A stretch of DNA of 63,100 nucleotides, taken from assembly GCF_016775155.1 (NCBI RefSeq), contig NZ_JAEUGD010000003.1, positions 50,681 to 113,780 on the forward strand. Reading direction: 5' to 3'. The DNA comes from Fulvivirga marina (lineage in GTDB: Bacteria; Bacteroidota; Bacteroidia; Cytophagales; Cyclobacteriaceae). The position numbers were made by a program, and so were the translations under genes. Within the stretch, counting starts at the first letter, position 1. Each line of letters opens with the position of its first letter. The notes beneath the pieces were generated by a model. The model ran no database searches. It saw only the letters and a program-made list of their open reading frames with translations, and had not been told where the DNA came from. Shown here piece by piece: positions 1-8,402 of this stretch.

Positions 1-833
1 ACAATAAAGGTAAGCCCGTACAGGGCCGAGAACCTAAAGGTCAGGATAGCAGAATTGCAAAGTTTCAAGGAAATATTAAGCAATATATGCTTGAGAAAGG
101 TCCTGATGATGCTCAAAAATATAGAGGCAATGAATACAGGGCATATTTAAGGGAAAAAGGCCCTGATGATGCTCATAAATATCGTGGCAGTATACAGCAG
201 TTTCGCTTTAAGAGAAACCCCAACTCTGCAAAAGAGGCTTTGAAAAGAAAGCCTACGAATAAGGTTTATTATAAAAAGAAGCCGTATCAGGGGAATATCA
301 AAGTCACTTCAAAAAGAAAGCCGAATAAATCAGCTGCTGAGGAAGCACTACAAAAGAAATACCCTGATAAAAACTACTTCAAGGGAGGAGAGTACCAGGG
401 TAATATTAAAGCGAATTGGACTACTAAACGCAACCCTAGTAGTGCCGAAGATGCCTTGGAGGCCAGGCCTCCAGGTAAGGGAACTGCTAAAGGCATGGAA
501 TATCAGGGGCGTTTGAAAATGCCTACTTATAAAAAGAGACCAAATGCTGTTGAAGGGGCTCTAAAAGGAATTGGGCCGTCTAGCGCATCAATACAAGCCA
601 GTAACTATCAGGGAAATATTAAAATGCGGAAAAAGCGCATTGAGGATAGACATCCTGATTTTAAATACTTGAGAAGTAGAACGAATGGTAAAGCCGAGAA
701 GGATAAAGTTTTTAGCTTTAAACTATTGTGGTCAAAGATCTTTAAGAAAAATGAAAATCAACCGGATAACTTGAAACAAAAGGATAGAAAACCTCGATAT
801 GATAAGAAGGAGCAGGATATCTGGTATGATTAA
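1..833 (+). CDS. Basic repeat-containing protein, C-terminal part (5' truncated by window edge)
   Basis: The reading frame is open from base 3 with no stop, so the ATG at 87 is probably internal and the N-terminus lies outside the window. What is visible is about 276 residues, very rich in Lys and Arg and without Cys. It consists of degenerate repeats of roughly 35-42 residues built on F/YQGNIK followed by KR-x-P-N-x-A-x-x-AL; YQGNIK or YQGRLK occurs about six times. A shorter duplicated block, EKGPDDAxKYRG, occurs twice near the start. The last ~70 residues lose the repeat and end in KKEQDIWYD. I do not recognise the family and assign no function. It ends 57 bp before ytxJ on the same strand, so co-transcription is possible. 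Confidence 0.75.
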   Translation, partial: NKGKPVQGREPKGQDSRIAKFQGNIKQYMLEKGPDDAQKYRGNEYRAYLREKGPDDAHKYRGSIQQFRFKRNPNSAKEALKRKPTNKVYYKKKPYQGNIKVTSKRKPNKSAAEEALQKKYPDKNYFKGGEYQGNIKANWTTKRNPSSAEDALEARPPGKGTAKGMEYQGRLKMPTYKKRPNAVEGALKGIGPSSASIQASNYQGNIKMRKKRIEDRHPDFKYLRSRTNGKAEKDKVFSFKLLWSKIFKKNENQPDNLKQKDRKPRYDKKEQDIWYD

Positions 834-890
834 CAGTGAGACGGTATTTTAGACAATAATATAGCTTTAGAAGAAAATTGAATCAAATAT

Positions 891-1232
891 ATGAACTGGA
901 TACAATTAAATAGTAGTGAGGATTTGGAGAGAATTAAAGAAGAGTCTAGAGAAAGTCCTGTCGTTATATTTAAGCATAGTACTCGTTGCTCCATTAGTGA
1001 TATGGCATTGAACCGGTTGGAGCGGTCTTGGTCAGATCAGGACATGGTGAATGTAAAGCCTTACTACCTCGACCTAATCAGCAACCGTAATGTTTCCGAT
1101 GAAGTGGCCGAGGTTTTTAAGGTAAGACATGAATCGCCTCAGGTTTTGATCGTTAAGAACGGTGAAGTCATTCACAGTGACTCCCACATGGGCATTAACT
1201 ACAATACGATAAAAGATCTTGCTAAAAATTAA
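891..1232 (+). CDS. ytxJ: Bacillithiol system redox-active protein YtxJ
   Basis: This is a 113-residue thioredoxin-fold protein of the YtxJ (DUF2847) family, thought to act as a monothiol bacilliredoxin that removes bacillithiol from proteins after oxidative stress. Visible features are the N-terminal FKHSTRCSIS segment, whose single Cys replaces the usual CxxC, and the later SPQVLIV segment corresponding to the thioredoxin cis-Pro region. The length is normal for the family. It is cytosolic, with no signal peptide. Its 3' end overlaps the convergent OsmC gene by 11 bp. Two redox-defence genes therefore sit tail to tail. Confidence 0.85.
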   Translation: MNWIQLNSSEDLERIKEESRESPVVIFKHSTRCSISDMALNRLERSWSDQDMVNVKPYYLDLISNRNVSDEVAEVFKVRHESPQVLIVKNGEVIHSDSHMGINYNTIKDLAKN

Positions 1233-1638
1233 AAGTCACACTTTGCTTGATACTATCTGCCAGGCTTAGTGCGACCGGGCAAGTTAAGGCAGATCGTTTA
1301 AGTTTTTCTTTTTGAAGGTCTGTAGCGTTTAAATTATCTATGCTGAAATCAATCTTGATTTCAGCTATTTTCCTTGGGTTTGCACCCATTGTTTTGGTTA
1401 CATTGGCCTTTAATCCGGTAAGGTCAATGCCCTCTCTATTAGCTGTAATTCCCATTAGTGTCATCATGCAACTGCTTAAGGCAGAGCTAACCAAGTCAGT
1501 CGGTGAAAAGGCTTCCCCTTTTCCGTTATTGTCAACGGGGGCATCGGTGATGATTTTATTATTTGACGTTAAATGTATGGCAGTTGTTCGCAAGTCTCCC
1601 AGATATTCCGTGGTCATTGAGTGCATAATTGTGTTCAA
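1222..1638 (-). CDS. OsmC/Ohr family peroxiredoxin-like protein
   Basis: The 138-residue protein has the OsmC fold pattern: an N-terminal strand region, the FSPTDLVSSALSSCMM helix carrying the first conserved Cys, and the LTCPVALSLADS segment carrying the second. In the family these two cysteines reduce organic hydroperoxides. The first Met or the Met at residue 5 or 8 could be the start; I kept the longest. It is convergent with ytxJ and shares 11 bp with it. OsmC subfamilies differ in substrate, so hydroperoxide reduction is a family-level call only. Confidence 0.85.
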   Translation of the reverse strand: MNTIMHSMTTEYLGDLRTTAIHLTSNNKIITDAPVDNNGKGEAFSPTDLVSSALSSCMMTLMGITANREGIDLTGLKANVTKTMGANPRKIAEIKIDFSIDNLNATDLQKEKLKRSALTCPVALSLADSIKQSVTFNF

Positions 1639-1718
1639 TTTTAAACTATAATTTAGTAATTTGCGTTACAGCATATAATCGCTAAATTTAAGAATCTTTT
1701 ATTTCCAATTATTTTAAT

Positions 1719-2450
1719 ATGCGCAAAAAAGCGTACTTCATTTTACTCTTTTTGTTTCCTATGCTTAGCTTGGCACAGAATCAGGATGCCGAAAGTTATG
1801 ATAAGGAATTTGTATGGGGTATAAACAAGAATACGGCTGGAGGCTTGATAGGAGGCTTCATGCTAAGAAGCTCAAAGCGAATTGGAGATAAGCTGTATCA
1901 AAGCCTTGGAGTGGAAATCGTAAATGTGAAACACCCATTGGAGGTGCGGCGTAATTCAAATATTACGGGTAACCTTTTTATTTACGGCAAAACAAATTAC
2001 TTATATGCAATTAGGGCTCAGTATGGGAGGGAACTTATTCTGTTCAGAAAGGCTCCTCAGCAAGGGGTCGAGCTTAAGTTGATAACGGCGATTGGCCCAT
2101 CAATTGGGGTTGTGGCTCCTTACTATATTGATTATGATGCAGATGGACGCAATAACCCTTCCGTATCCTCGCGAAAAGAGCAATACGATCCTTATAAGCA
2201 CAATGCCGATTTTATTCTAGGTACAGGGCATATTCTTCAGGGTATCCAGGAATCTAAAATTCAGTTGGGAGCTAATGTTAAGGCGGCTTTGAGTTTCGAG
2301 CTAGGAACTTCAAAAACGAGTGTTACAGGGTTTGAAGCAGGATTTTTATTGGATGCCTATACAAAGGAAATTCCGCTCATAGAAACTGCTGATAACAAGG
2401 CTATATTCCCCACGGCATTTATTACCCTTTTCTACGGAAAGCGTAGATAA
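1719..2450 (+). CDS. Predicted outer-membrane beta-barrel protein
   Basis: The 243-residue product begins with a clear signal peptide (Met-Arg-Lys-Lys, hydrophobic run, then LSLAQ with probable cleavage near residue 20). The mature part alternates hydrophobic and polar residues, has many Gly and aromatic residues, and ends in ITLFYGKRR, as expected for a small beta-barrel exported across the inner membrane. I do not recognise a named family. It lies 63 bp upstream of lipA on the same strand, but lipA appears to have its own promoter in that gap. Confidence 0.6.
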   Translation: MRKKAYFILLFLFPMLSLAQNQDAESYDKEFVWGINKNTAGGLIGGFMLRSSKRIGDKLYQSLGVEIVNVKHPLEVRRNSNITGNLFIYGKTNYLYAIRAQYGRELILFRKAPQQGVELKLITAIGPSIGVVAPYYIDYDADGRNNPSVSSRKEQYDPYKHNADFILGTGHILQGIQESKIQLGANVKAALSFELGTSKTSVTGFEAGFLLDAYTKEIPLIETADNKAIFPTAFITLFYGKRR

Positions 2451-2460
2451 TCAGCATTAG

Positions 2461-2494
2461 TTTGTGGTAATGAAAGTGTTAATTCATAATTTTG
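2461..2494 (+). promoter_or_regulatory. Bacteroidota-type promoter for lipA
   Basis: TTTG at 2461-2464 and TAATTTTG at 2487-2494 match the -33 and -7 boxes used by the Bacteroidota primary sigma factor. The spacer is 22 nt, slightly long. Initiation would fall about 10-15 nt before the lipA ATG, giving a very short leader. Confidence 0.55.
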
Positions 2495-2513
2495 CAGCTT
2501 AAATACATACGCC

Positions 2514-3401
2514 ATGATAGAACTTCCGGTAATTTCAGAAGGAGAAGAAAAGAAAAAGCGTAAACCAGACTGGCTGAGGGTAAAATTACCTATCGGTAAG
2601 GAGTACGCTAAAGTTAGGAAACTGGTAGATAATCATAAGTTGCATACTATTTGCGAAAGTGGTAGTTGCCCCAATATGGGAGAATGTTGGGGGGCAGGTA
2701 CGGCAACATTTATGATATTGGGTAATGTTTGTACGCGTAGCTGCACATTTTGTGCAGTAGCTACTGGCCGCCCTCCTGAGTATGATGCTGAAGAACCGAA
2801 GCGAGTAGCAGAAGCCATAAAGCTTATGGAGGTAAAACATGCGGTTTTAACATCTGTTAATCGTGATGAACTGAAAGACCGAGGTGCCGAAATCTGGTAC
2901 CAGACCGTGGTCGAGACTAAGAAGCTAAGTCCAAGAACAACAATAGAGACACTTATTCCTGACGTCAAAGGTAATTGGGATGCACTTTATCGTATGATTG
3001 AAGGAGGGCAGGAGGTCGTGTCGCACAATGTAGAAACCGTAGAACGCTTATACCGTCGTGTGAGGCCTCAGGCAAAATATCAAAGAAGTCTTGATCAAAT
3101 AAAACGGACTAATGAGGCTGGTAAACGAACAAAGTCTGGTATAATGCTTGGTGTGGGAGAAACGATAGATGAAGTACACAAGGCTATGGACGATCTTGCA
3201 GAACATGGCTTACACATCTTAACGTTAGGACAGTATTTGCAGCCGACAAAAAGACATCTTGAGGTTGCTGAGTTTATACACCCAGATCAATTTGAGGCAT
3301 ATAGAGAAGAAGGATTGAAAAGAGGCTTAAAGTATGTTGAGTCAGGGCCATTAGTCAGGTCCTCTTATCATGCGGAACGTCACGTAAATGTTCCTATATA
3401 A
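2514..3401 (+). CDS. lipA: Lipoyl synthase
   Basis: This 295-residue radical-SAM enzyme inserts two sulfurs into protein-bound octanoyl chains to form the lipoyl cofactor used by 2-oxoacid dehydrogenases and the glycine cleavage H protein. The auxiliary cluster motif is seen as C47-x4-C52-x5-C58 ([12 protein letters not shown]), and the radical-SAM cluster as C73-x3-C77-x2-C80 (CTRSCTFC). The C-terminal RSSYHAE segment supplies the conserved Ser that ligates the auxiliary cluster. Length is normal. gcvP, whose pathway needs lipoylated GcvH, lies downstream beyond one divergent gene. The stop codon abuts a strong terminator. Confidence 0.97.
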   Translation: MIELPVISEGEEKKKRKPDWLRVKLPIGKEYAKVRKLVDNHKLHTICESGSCPNMGECWGAGTATFMILGNVCTRSCTFCAVATGRPPEYDAEEPKRVAEAIKLMEVKHAVLTSVNRDELKDRGAEIWYQTVVETKKLSPRTTIETLIPDVKGNWDALYRMIEGGQEVVSHNVETVERLYRRVRPQAKYQRSLDQIKRTNEAGKRTKSGIMLGVGETIDEVHKAMDDLAEHGLHILTLGQYLQPTKRHLEVAEFIHPDQFEAYREEGLKRGLKYVESGPLVRSSYHAERHVNVPI

Positions 3402-3451
3402 AAGTAAGGTATTCTCAGTTCATGCTTCATGAACTGAGAATACCTTACTTT
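3401..3451. terminator. Bidirectional terminator, 24-bp perfect stem
   Basis: Bases 3401-3424 and 3428-3451 are exact reverse complements around a CTT loop, so they form a perfect 24-bp hairpin. It fills the whole gap between the convergent lipA and M28 peptidase stops. A-rich and T-rich ends on both arms suit termination in both directions, but no long separate U-tract follows. Confidence 0.75.
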
Positions 3452-3452
3452 C

Positions 3453-4979
3453 TTAATCTTTTTTCAGTCTTTGGTTCTGCAATTTATCTACAACAGGTCT
3501 CTCGCCCCTGTTTGCTAACACCCAAGCTGTATAGTAAACCAGCTTTGATCTTTTTGTTAGCATATCAAAGTTAATCTTATCGATTGTATCTGAAGGCTGG
3601 TGATAGTCTTCATGCACACCGTTGAAATAGAAAATAATAGGAACATTATTTTTAGCAAAATTCCAGTGGTCTGAGCGATAATAAATTCGATCAGGGTGGT
3701 TCTCGTCATTGTAAGTGTAATCCAGTTCGAACTGAGTATAAGTTTCATTAACCTTTTCACTGATCTCGTGGAGTTCAGTAGATAAGCGGTTGGATCCAAC
3801 GAGATACACGTAATTTGGGTTGTCCTTATGTTCCGGGTCTATACGACCTATCATGTCAATGTTTAAGTCTACAATGGTGTTTTCAAGTGGGAATACAGGG
3901 TGAGCAGCATAATAAGCAGAGCCCAAAAGCCCTTTTTCTTCTCCGGTCACTAGCATAAATAGCATGCTTCTTCTCGGGCCGTTGCCATCTGCCTTGGCTT
4001 TTACAAATGCCTCGGCCAGCTCCATTATTGCAGAAGTGCCAGATCCATCATCATCCGCACCATTGTTGATCTTGTCTCCCTGGCGCCCTATATGATCGTA
4101 GTGGGCAGTAATAACTACTAGCTCCTCTTTCTTATCAGAGCCTTCCAAATACCCTAATACATTTTCAGTATTAACCATTTTAGTTTTTTGCTCAGTTTTG
4201 AACACAACTTTTGAAGTCTTTACTTTTTTAAGTTTGTCAGGTGTCTCTGCGATTTCTTTAAGTTTTGATAAAGGGGTATTGAAAATGTCGTTTATGACAG
4301 AAGGGGCAACAAAAAACACCCCTGAACCCATGCCTTTTGTTTTTGGCTTTTCCAAGGTTAAATTTCCACCTGATAACCATCCCTTAAATTGGCTTGCCAG
4401 CCCCACAAATTCTTCGTCAGTAGTTGTGCTTGCTACAAAAACAGTTGTCGCTCCCTTTTTTGTCGCGGTTTCTATAGCACCTTGAGAGGCTTGTATATTA
4501 TTAACCAATACCAATACTGCTTTATCTTCTATCTCTACTTGTTCGTAGTCTGATGGTGTGCCATTACCAGCAAAAACAATTTCAGAACTGACTTCTTCTC
4601 CGGTATCTGCAGACCCATAGAATACTACCTTTTCATAGTTATCATATCTGTTGTTTTTTACTTTTAAATATATTTCTCCAGGAGTGTTTTTGTACAATTC
4701 AACAGGTTGGAAATAGCTCATTTTTTCACCGTCCTTAACGGGCGGGAGGAGGCCTATATCTTCAAAGTGGTTACTGATGAACGTTGCGGCCATTTTTTGG
4801 CCTCTTTCGCCTGTTTCGCGACCTTCAAGTGCGTCTGAAGCCAGTATAGAAAGATAATCGTAGAGATCTTCTTTTGTAATCGTCTCGGCATATTTCTGAG
4901 CTCTGGAGTCGGTCTGGGCATTGACACTCAGAAAAGCACAGCTCATCAATATGACTGATAAAAGCTTTTTCATAAGCAT
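3453..4979 (-). CDS. Secreted M28 family zinc aminopeptidase
   Basis: This 508-residue protein starts with a signal peptide (MKKLLSVILMSCAFLSVNAQ; the second Met at 4973 is the more natural start). A protease-associated (PA) region follows around residues 115-265. The M28 catalytic domain begins near residue 285 with VVITAHYDHIG, INNGADDDGSGTSAIMEL, TGEEKGLLGS and NIDMIGR, which carry the zinc ligands and catalytic Glu. The late HEDYHQPSDT supplies the last His. It probably removes N-terminal residues from peptides in the periplasm or outside the cell. It ends at the shared terminator with lipA, and its start lies about 220 bp from the divergent gcvP. Confidence 0.9.
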   Translation of the reverse strand: MLMKKLLSVILMSCAFLSVNAQTDSRAQKYAETITKEDLYDYLSILASDALEGRETGERGQKMAATFISNHFEDIGLLPPVKDGEKMSYFQPVELYKNTPGEIYLKVKNNRYDNYEKVVFYGSADTGEEVSSEIVFAGNGTPSDYEQVEIEDKAVLVLVNNIQASQGAIETATKKGATTVFVASTTTDEEFVGLASQFKGWLSGGNLTLEKPKTKGMGSGVFFVAPSVINDIFNTPLSKLKEIAETPDKLKKVKTSKVVFKTEQKTKMVNTENVLGYLEGSDKKEELVVITAHYDHIGRQGDKINNGADDDGSGTSAIMELAEAFVKAKADGNGPRRSMLFMLVTGEEKGLLGSAYYAAHPVFPLENTIVDLNIDMIGRIDPEHKDNPNYVYLVGSNRLSTELHEISEKVNETYTQFELDYTYNDENHPDRIYYRSDHWNFAKNNVPIIFYFNGVHEDYHQPSDTIDKINFDMLTKRSKLVYYTAWVLANRGERPVVDKLQNQRLKKD

Positions 4980-5137
4980 TTCAAAATTTATGTTTAAAAT
5001 CCCCCAAAAATAATCAAAATGTATACCGTAGGAGCTTTTGATTTCAAATTTGTTACAAGCGGTAAACTATCTTTATCAACGTTTGCGGTCAGTTGCTTTA
5101 ATTGTTTTCCACATCAGCTTTTGTCCTAAATATATCC

Positions 5138-5145
5138 TACATTTG
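5138..5145 (+). promoter_or_regulatory. Candidate -7 box upstream of gcvP
   Basis: TACATTTG at 5138-5145 matches the TAnnTTTG box exactly, and initiation here would give a leader of about 50 nt. No TTG lies at the proper distance upstream, so the assignment is weak. A small CCCCA/TGGGG hairpin follows at about 5149-5161. Confidence 0.35.
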
Positions 5146-5200
5146 TACCCCCAAACTGGGGCTGTTAGAATATACTATAAGGAACTTATTTTATCCATTT

Positions 5201-8101
5201 ATGAAACTAAATGTCAATAACTTGGAGCGGTTTGACACCCGGCACAACGGACCGGATGAACAGCAAATTCAGGAGATGTTAAAAGCAGTAAATGCAGGAT
5301 CTCTGGATGAGTTAATTGATCAAACTATTCCAAAGTCGATTCAGCTAAAAAAAGAGCTTAGTCTACCTGTTGCGAAAACAGAGTACAAGTTTCTTAATGA
5401 CTTCAAGAAACTGGCGCAAAAAAATAAGATCTTCAGGTCTTACATTGGCACAGGGTATTACAATTGCGTGGTTCCTGGTGTTATTCTGAGAAATATATTG
5501 GAAAACCCGGGATGGTATACAGCTTATACACCTTATCAGGCAGAGATTGCTCAAGGTAGGCTGGAGGCTTTGATCAATTTTCAAACCATGGTTATCGATC
5601 TGACTGGTATGGAGATAGCCAATGCTTCTTTGTTAGATGAAGGTACAGCAGCAGCAGAGGCAATGACTATGCTTGCTGGAGCAAGAAAGGGAGGAAAGAA
5701 GAGTGCTTCGAGGTTCTTTGTGGATCAAAATACGTTCCCTCAAACCATCGATGTGCTAAAGACACGTGCACTTCCGGTTGGTATTGAATTGGTGATAGGA
5801 GATGTTAAGGAAGTTGATCTTGCAGACCCGGAGCTTTACGGCATTTTGGTTCAAAACCCAAATAATGACGGCTCAATCATTGACTATTCTGAGTTTATCT
5901 CAAAAGCTAAGAAAAATGATGTTTCTGTTGCAGTAGCAGCGGATCTGATGAGCTTACTATTGATGAAATCCCCAGGAGAAATGGGGGCTGATGTAGTAGT
6001 TGGGACCAGTCAGCGTTTTGGTGTGCCTATGGGTTATGGGGGGCCCCACGCTGGATTCTTTGCAACGAAAGATACATTTAAAAGACAGATACCTGGACGA
6101 ATTATTGGAGCTTCATTAGATGCGCAGGGAAACAGTGGCTATCGCATGGCTTTACAAACACGGGAGCAACATATCCGGAGAGAAAAGGCGACTTCCAACA
6201 TTTGTACAGCTCAGGTGCTTTTGGCGGTTATGTCAGGTATGTTTGCTGTTTATCATGGACCTAAGGGCCTTAAAAATATAGCAAGCAGGATTCACGGATT
6301 AACCCAGTTACTGGATAATGGGATAAAGAGCCTAGGGTATGAACAAGTAAATGAAAACTATTTTGATACACTAAAGATCAATGTAGGCGAAACTTCTAAA
6401 CTTCAAGAGTTGGCTTTACAGAGAGAAATGAACTTCAGATATTTTGGAGATGGCTCTGTTGGCATATCACTTGATGAAACAACCCGAGTACCTGATATTG
6501 CAGAAATACTTGAAGTGTTTGCTGGGGCTGCGGCTAAAACATTGACTTTTGATTTAGATAAGGAATGTGAAAACCTGAAAGTGAAATGGCCATCTGATCT
6601 TCAAAGGCAATCGGAGTACCTTACCCACCCTATTTTCAATGTTCATCATTCTGAGCATGAAATGTTGAGGTATATTAAAAAACTGGAGAATAAGGACCTT
6701 TCTCTTGTGCATTCAATGATCTCCCTTGGGTCATGCACTATGAAACTGAATGCTACTACTGAAATGATCCCTGTCACATGGCCAGAATTTGGAAGCATTC
6801 ACCCGTTTGCGCCAGAAGATCAGGCAGAGGGATACCACGAGATGTTTAAAGATTTGGGTGATTGGCTGAGTGAGATTACAGGTTTTGCTGCAGTGTCGTT
6901 ACAACCCAATAGTGGTGCGCAAGGTGAGTATGCTGGTCTGATGGTAATTAGAGCATATCACGAAAGTAGAGGAGAGGCGCAGCGTAACATAACCCTAATA
7001 CCTTCTTCAGCACATGGTACTAACCCAGCCAGTGCTGTTATGGCCGGAATGAAAGTCGTAATTGTAAAATGCGATGAGAAGGGTAATATTGATGTTGATG
7101 ACCTAAGAGCTAAGGCCGAAACACACAAAGATAACCTTTCAGCACTCATGGTCACTTACCCATCTACTCACGGTGTGTTCGAAGAAAGTATCATAGAAAT
7201 ATGCGATATCATTCATGAAAATGGAGGGCAGGTGTATATGGATGGGGCAAATATGAATGCTCAGGTTGGTTTGACTAGCCCTGCTAACATAGGTGCAGAT
7301 GTTTGTCACTTGAATTTGCATAAAACCTTCTGTATACCCCATGGCGGAGGTGGTCCTGGTGTGGGGCCAATAGGCGTTGCTGAACAGTTGGTGCCGTTCC
7401 TCCCTGGTAATCCAGTCGTTAAAACGGGAGGAAATAACGCTATAACAGCTGTATCTGCAGCTCCTTGGGGAAGCGCAAGCATTCTGACCATATCATACGC
7501 TTATATTGCTATGATGGGAAGAAAGGGGCTTAAGTCTGCTACCCAGTTAGCTATACTCAATGCTAACTATATTAAAGAGCGATTGGCAGAGTATTATCCG
7601 GTACTGTACGTTGGTAAAAACGGGAGATGTGCTCACGAAATGATTGTGGATTGTCGTGAATTCAAAAAGGTTGGTGTTGAAGTTGAAGATATTGCCAAGC
7701 GCTTGATGGACTATGGCTTTCATGCTCCTACGGTATCATTTCCAGTGGCAGGTACTTTAATGATAGAGCCCACCGAAAGTGAAGCGAAAGAAGAGCTGGA
7801 TCGTTTTTGTGAAGCTATGATAGAGATCCGAAAGGAAATTAAAGAGATTGTAGATGGTGTTGCAGATAGAGAGAATAATGTTCTGAAAAACGCACCTCAT
7901 ACTGCCACTGTTATTACAAATGATCATTGGGATAGACCCTATAGCCGTGAAAAAGCAGCCTACCCATTGAGTTATATTAGAGAGAGTAAGTTTTGGCCTT
8001 CTGTAGGTAGAGTTGACAATGCTTACGGTGACAGAAACCTCGTTTGTAGTTGCCTTCCGTTGGAAGAATACGAAAGTGACACCGAAGCTGTTGAGGCTTA
8101 G
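5201..8101 (+). CDS. gcvP: Glycine dehydrogenase (decarboxylating), P-protein
   Basis: The product is the PLP-dependent P-protein of the glycine cleavage system. It decarboxylates glycine and passes the aminomethyl group to lipoylated GcvH. I start it at the ATG at 5201 because the family begins with a short tail followed by [10 protein letters not shown]; the 33 extra upstream codons look like leader sequence. The resulting 966 residues fit the fused alpha2 form. Visible hallmarks are the N-terminal half with [10 protein letters not shown], the glycine-rich [21 protein letters not shown] at the start of the second half, and the PLP-binding Lys708 in [16 protein letters not shown]. gcvH and gcvT are not in the window. 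Confidence 0.96.
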   Translation: MKLNVNNLERFDTRHNGPDEQQIQEMLKAVNAGSLDELIDQTIPKSIQLKKELSLPVAKTEYKFLNDFKKLAQKNKIFRSYIGTGYYNCVVPGVILRNILENPGWYTAYTPYQAEIAQGRLEALINFQTMVIDLTGMEIANASLLDEGTAAAEAMTMLAGARKGGKKSASRFFVDQNTFPQTIDVLKTRALPVGIELVIGDVKEVDLADPELYGILVQNPNNDGSIIDYSEFISKAKKNDVSVAVAADLMSLLLMKSPGEMGADVVVGTSQRFGVPMGYGGPHAGFFATKDTFKRQIPGRIIGASLDAQGNSGYRMALQTREQHIRREKATSNICTAQVLLAVMSGMFAVYHGPKGLKNIASRIHGLTQLLDNGIKSLGYEQVNENYFDTLKINVGETSKLQELALQREMNFRYFGDGSVGISLDETTRVPDIAEILEVFAGAAAKTLTFDLDKECENLKVKWPSDLQRQSEYLTHPIFNVHHSEHEMLRYIKKLENKDLSLVHSMISLGSCTMKLNATTEMIPVTWPEFGSIHPFAPEDQAEGYHEMFKDLGDWLSEITGFAAVSLQPNSGAQGEYAGLMVIRAYHESRGEAQRNITLIPSSAHGTNPASAVMAGMKVVIVKCDEKGNIDVDDLRAKAETHKDNLSALMVTYPSTHGVFEESIIEICDIIHENGGQVYMDGANMNAQVGLTSPANIGADVCHLNLHKTFCIPHGGGGPGVGPIGVAEQLVPFLPGNPVVKTGGNNAITAVSAAPWGSASILTISYAYIAMMGRKGLKSATQLAILNANYIKERLAEYYPVLYVGKNGRCAHEMIVDCREFKKVGVEVEDIAKRLMDYGFHAPTVSFPVAGTLMIEPTESEAKEELDRFCEAMIEIRKEIKEIVDGVADRENNVLKNAPHTATVITNDHWDRPYSREKAAYPLSYIRESKFWPSVGRVDNAYGDRNLVCSCLPLEEYESDTEAVEA

Positions 8102-8130
8102 AAGTAAAAAGGAATATCCATATCAGACAA

Positions 8131-8162
8131 AGAGGCTCTCAAAACGGGAGCCTCTTTTTTTG
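8131..8162 (+). terminator. Intrinsic terminator after gcvP
   Basis: AGAGGCTC (8131-8138) and GAGCCTCT (8148-8155) pair around a short loop and are followed by a T run, 30 bp after the gcvP stop. This is a standard Rho-independent terminator. Confidence 0.85.
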
Positions 8163-8332
8163 TCTTGCAACAACAATGTACTTTATATATTGTATAAGCC
8201 TATAAAAAAAATTCTAGTTTGATGTACTAAATATCTCGTATGCCAAACTAATCTGTACTCAGTGTTAAATGAAGTACTTTATAACGCATTTAGGCAGGCC
8301 GTTCATTATGTAAGTTTTGCGACATAAATGAA

Positions 8333-8363
8333 TTGAAAAGCCAAATAATATTTGGGATATTTG
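8333..8363 (+). promoter_or_regulatory. Promoter and leader start of first M4 protease
   Basis: TTG at 8333-8335 and GATATTTG at 8356-8363 are 20 nt apart and resemble the Bacteroidota -33/-7 pair with one mismatch in the -7 box. The element lies in a block nearly identical to the one in front of the second protease (11582-11651). AGCCAAAT and ATTTGGCT flank it as an 8-bp inverted repeat. Confidence 0.5.
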
Positions 8364-8402
8364 GCTTGAAATAAAATTTTTCAACCTAAACCAATTTTAA
8401 TT

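Noticed and set aside
1340-1651. Plus-strand frame opposite the OsmC gene
   Set aside because: Shadow of a well-supported gene on the other strand.
5102-5200. 33-codon N-terminal extension of GcvP
   Set aside because: Contains the -7 box candidate and does not fit the family N-terminus; the ATG at 5201 does.
5100-5200. Glycine riboswitch upstream of gcvP
   Set aside because: No tandem glycine aptamer core visible; leader is too short.
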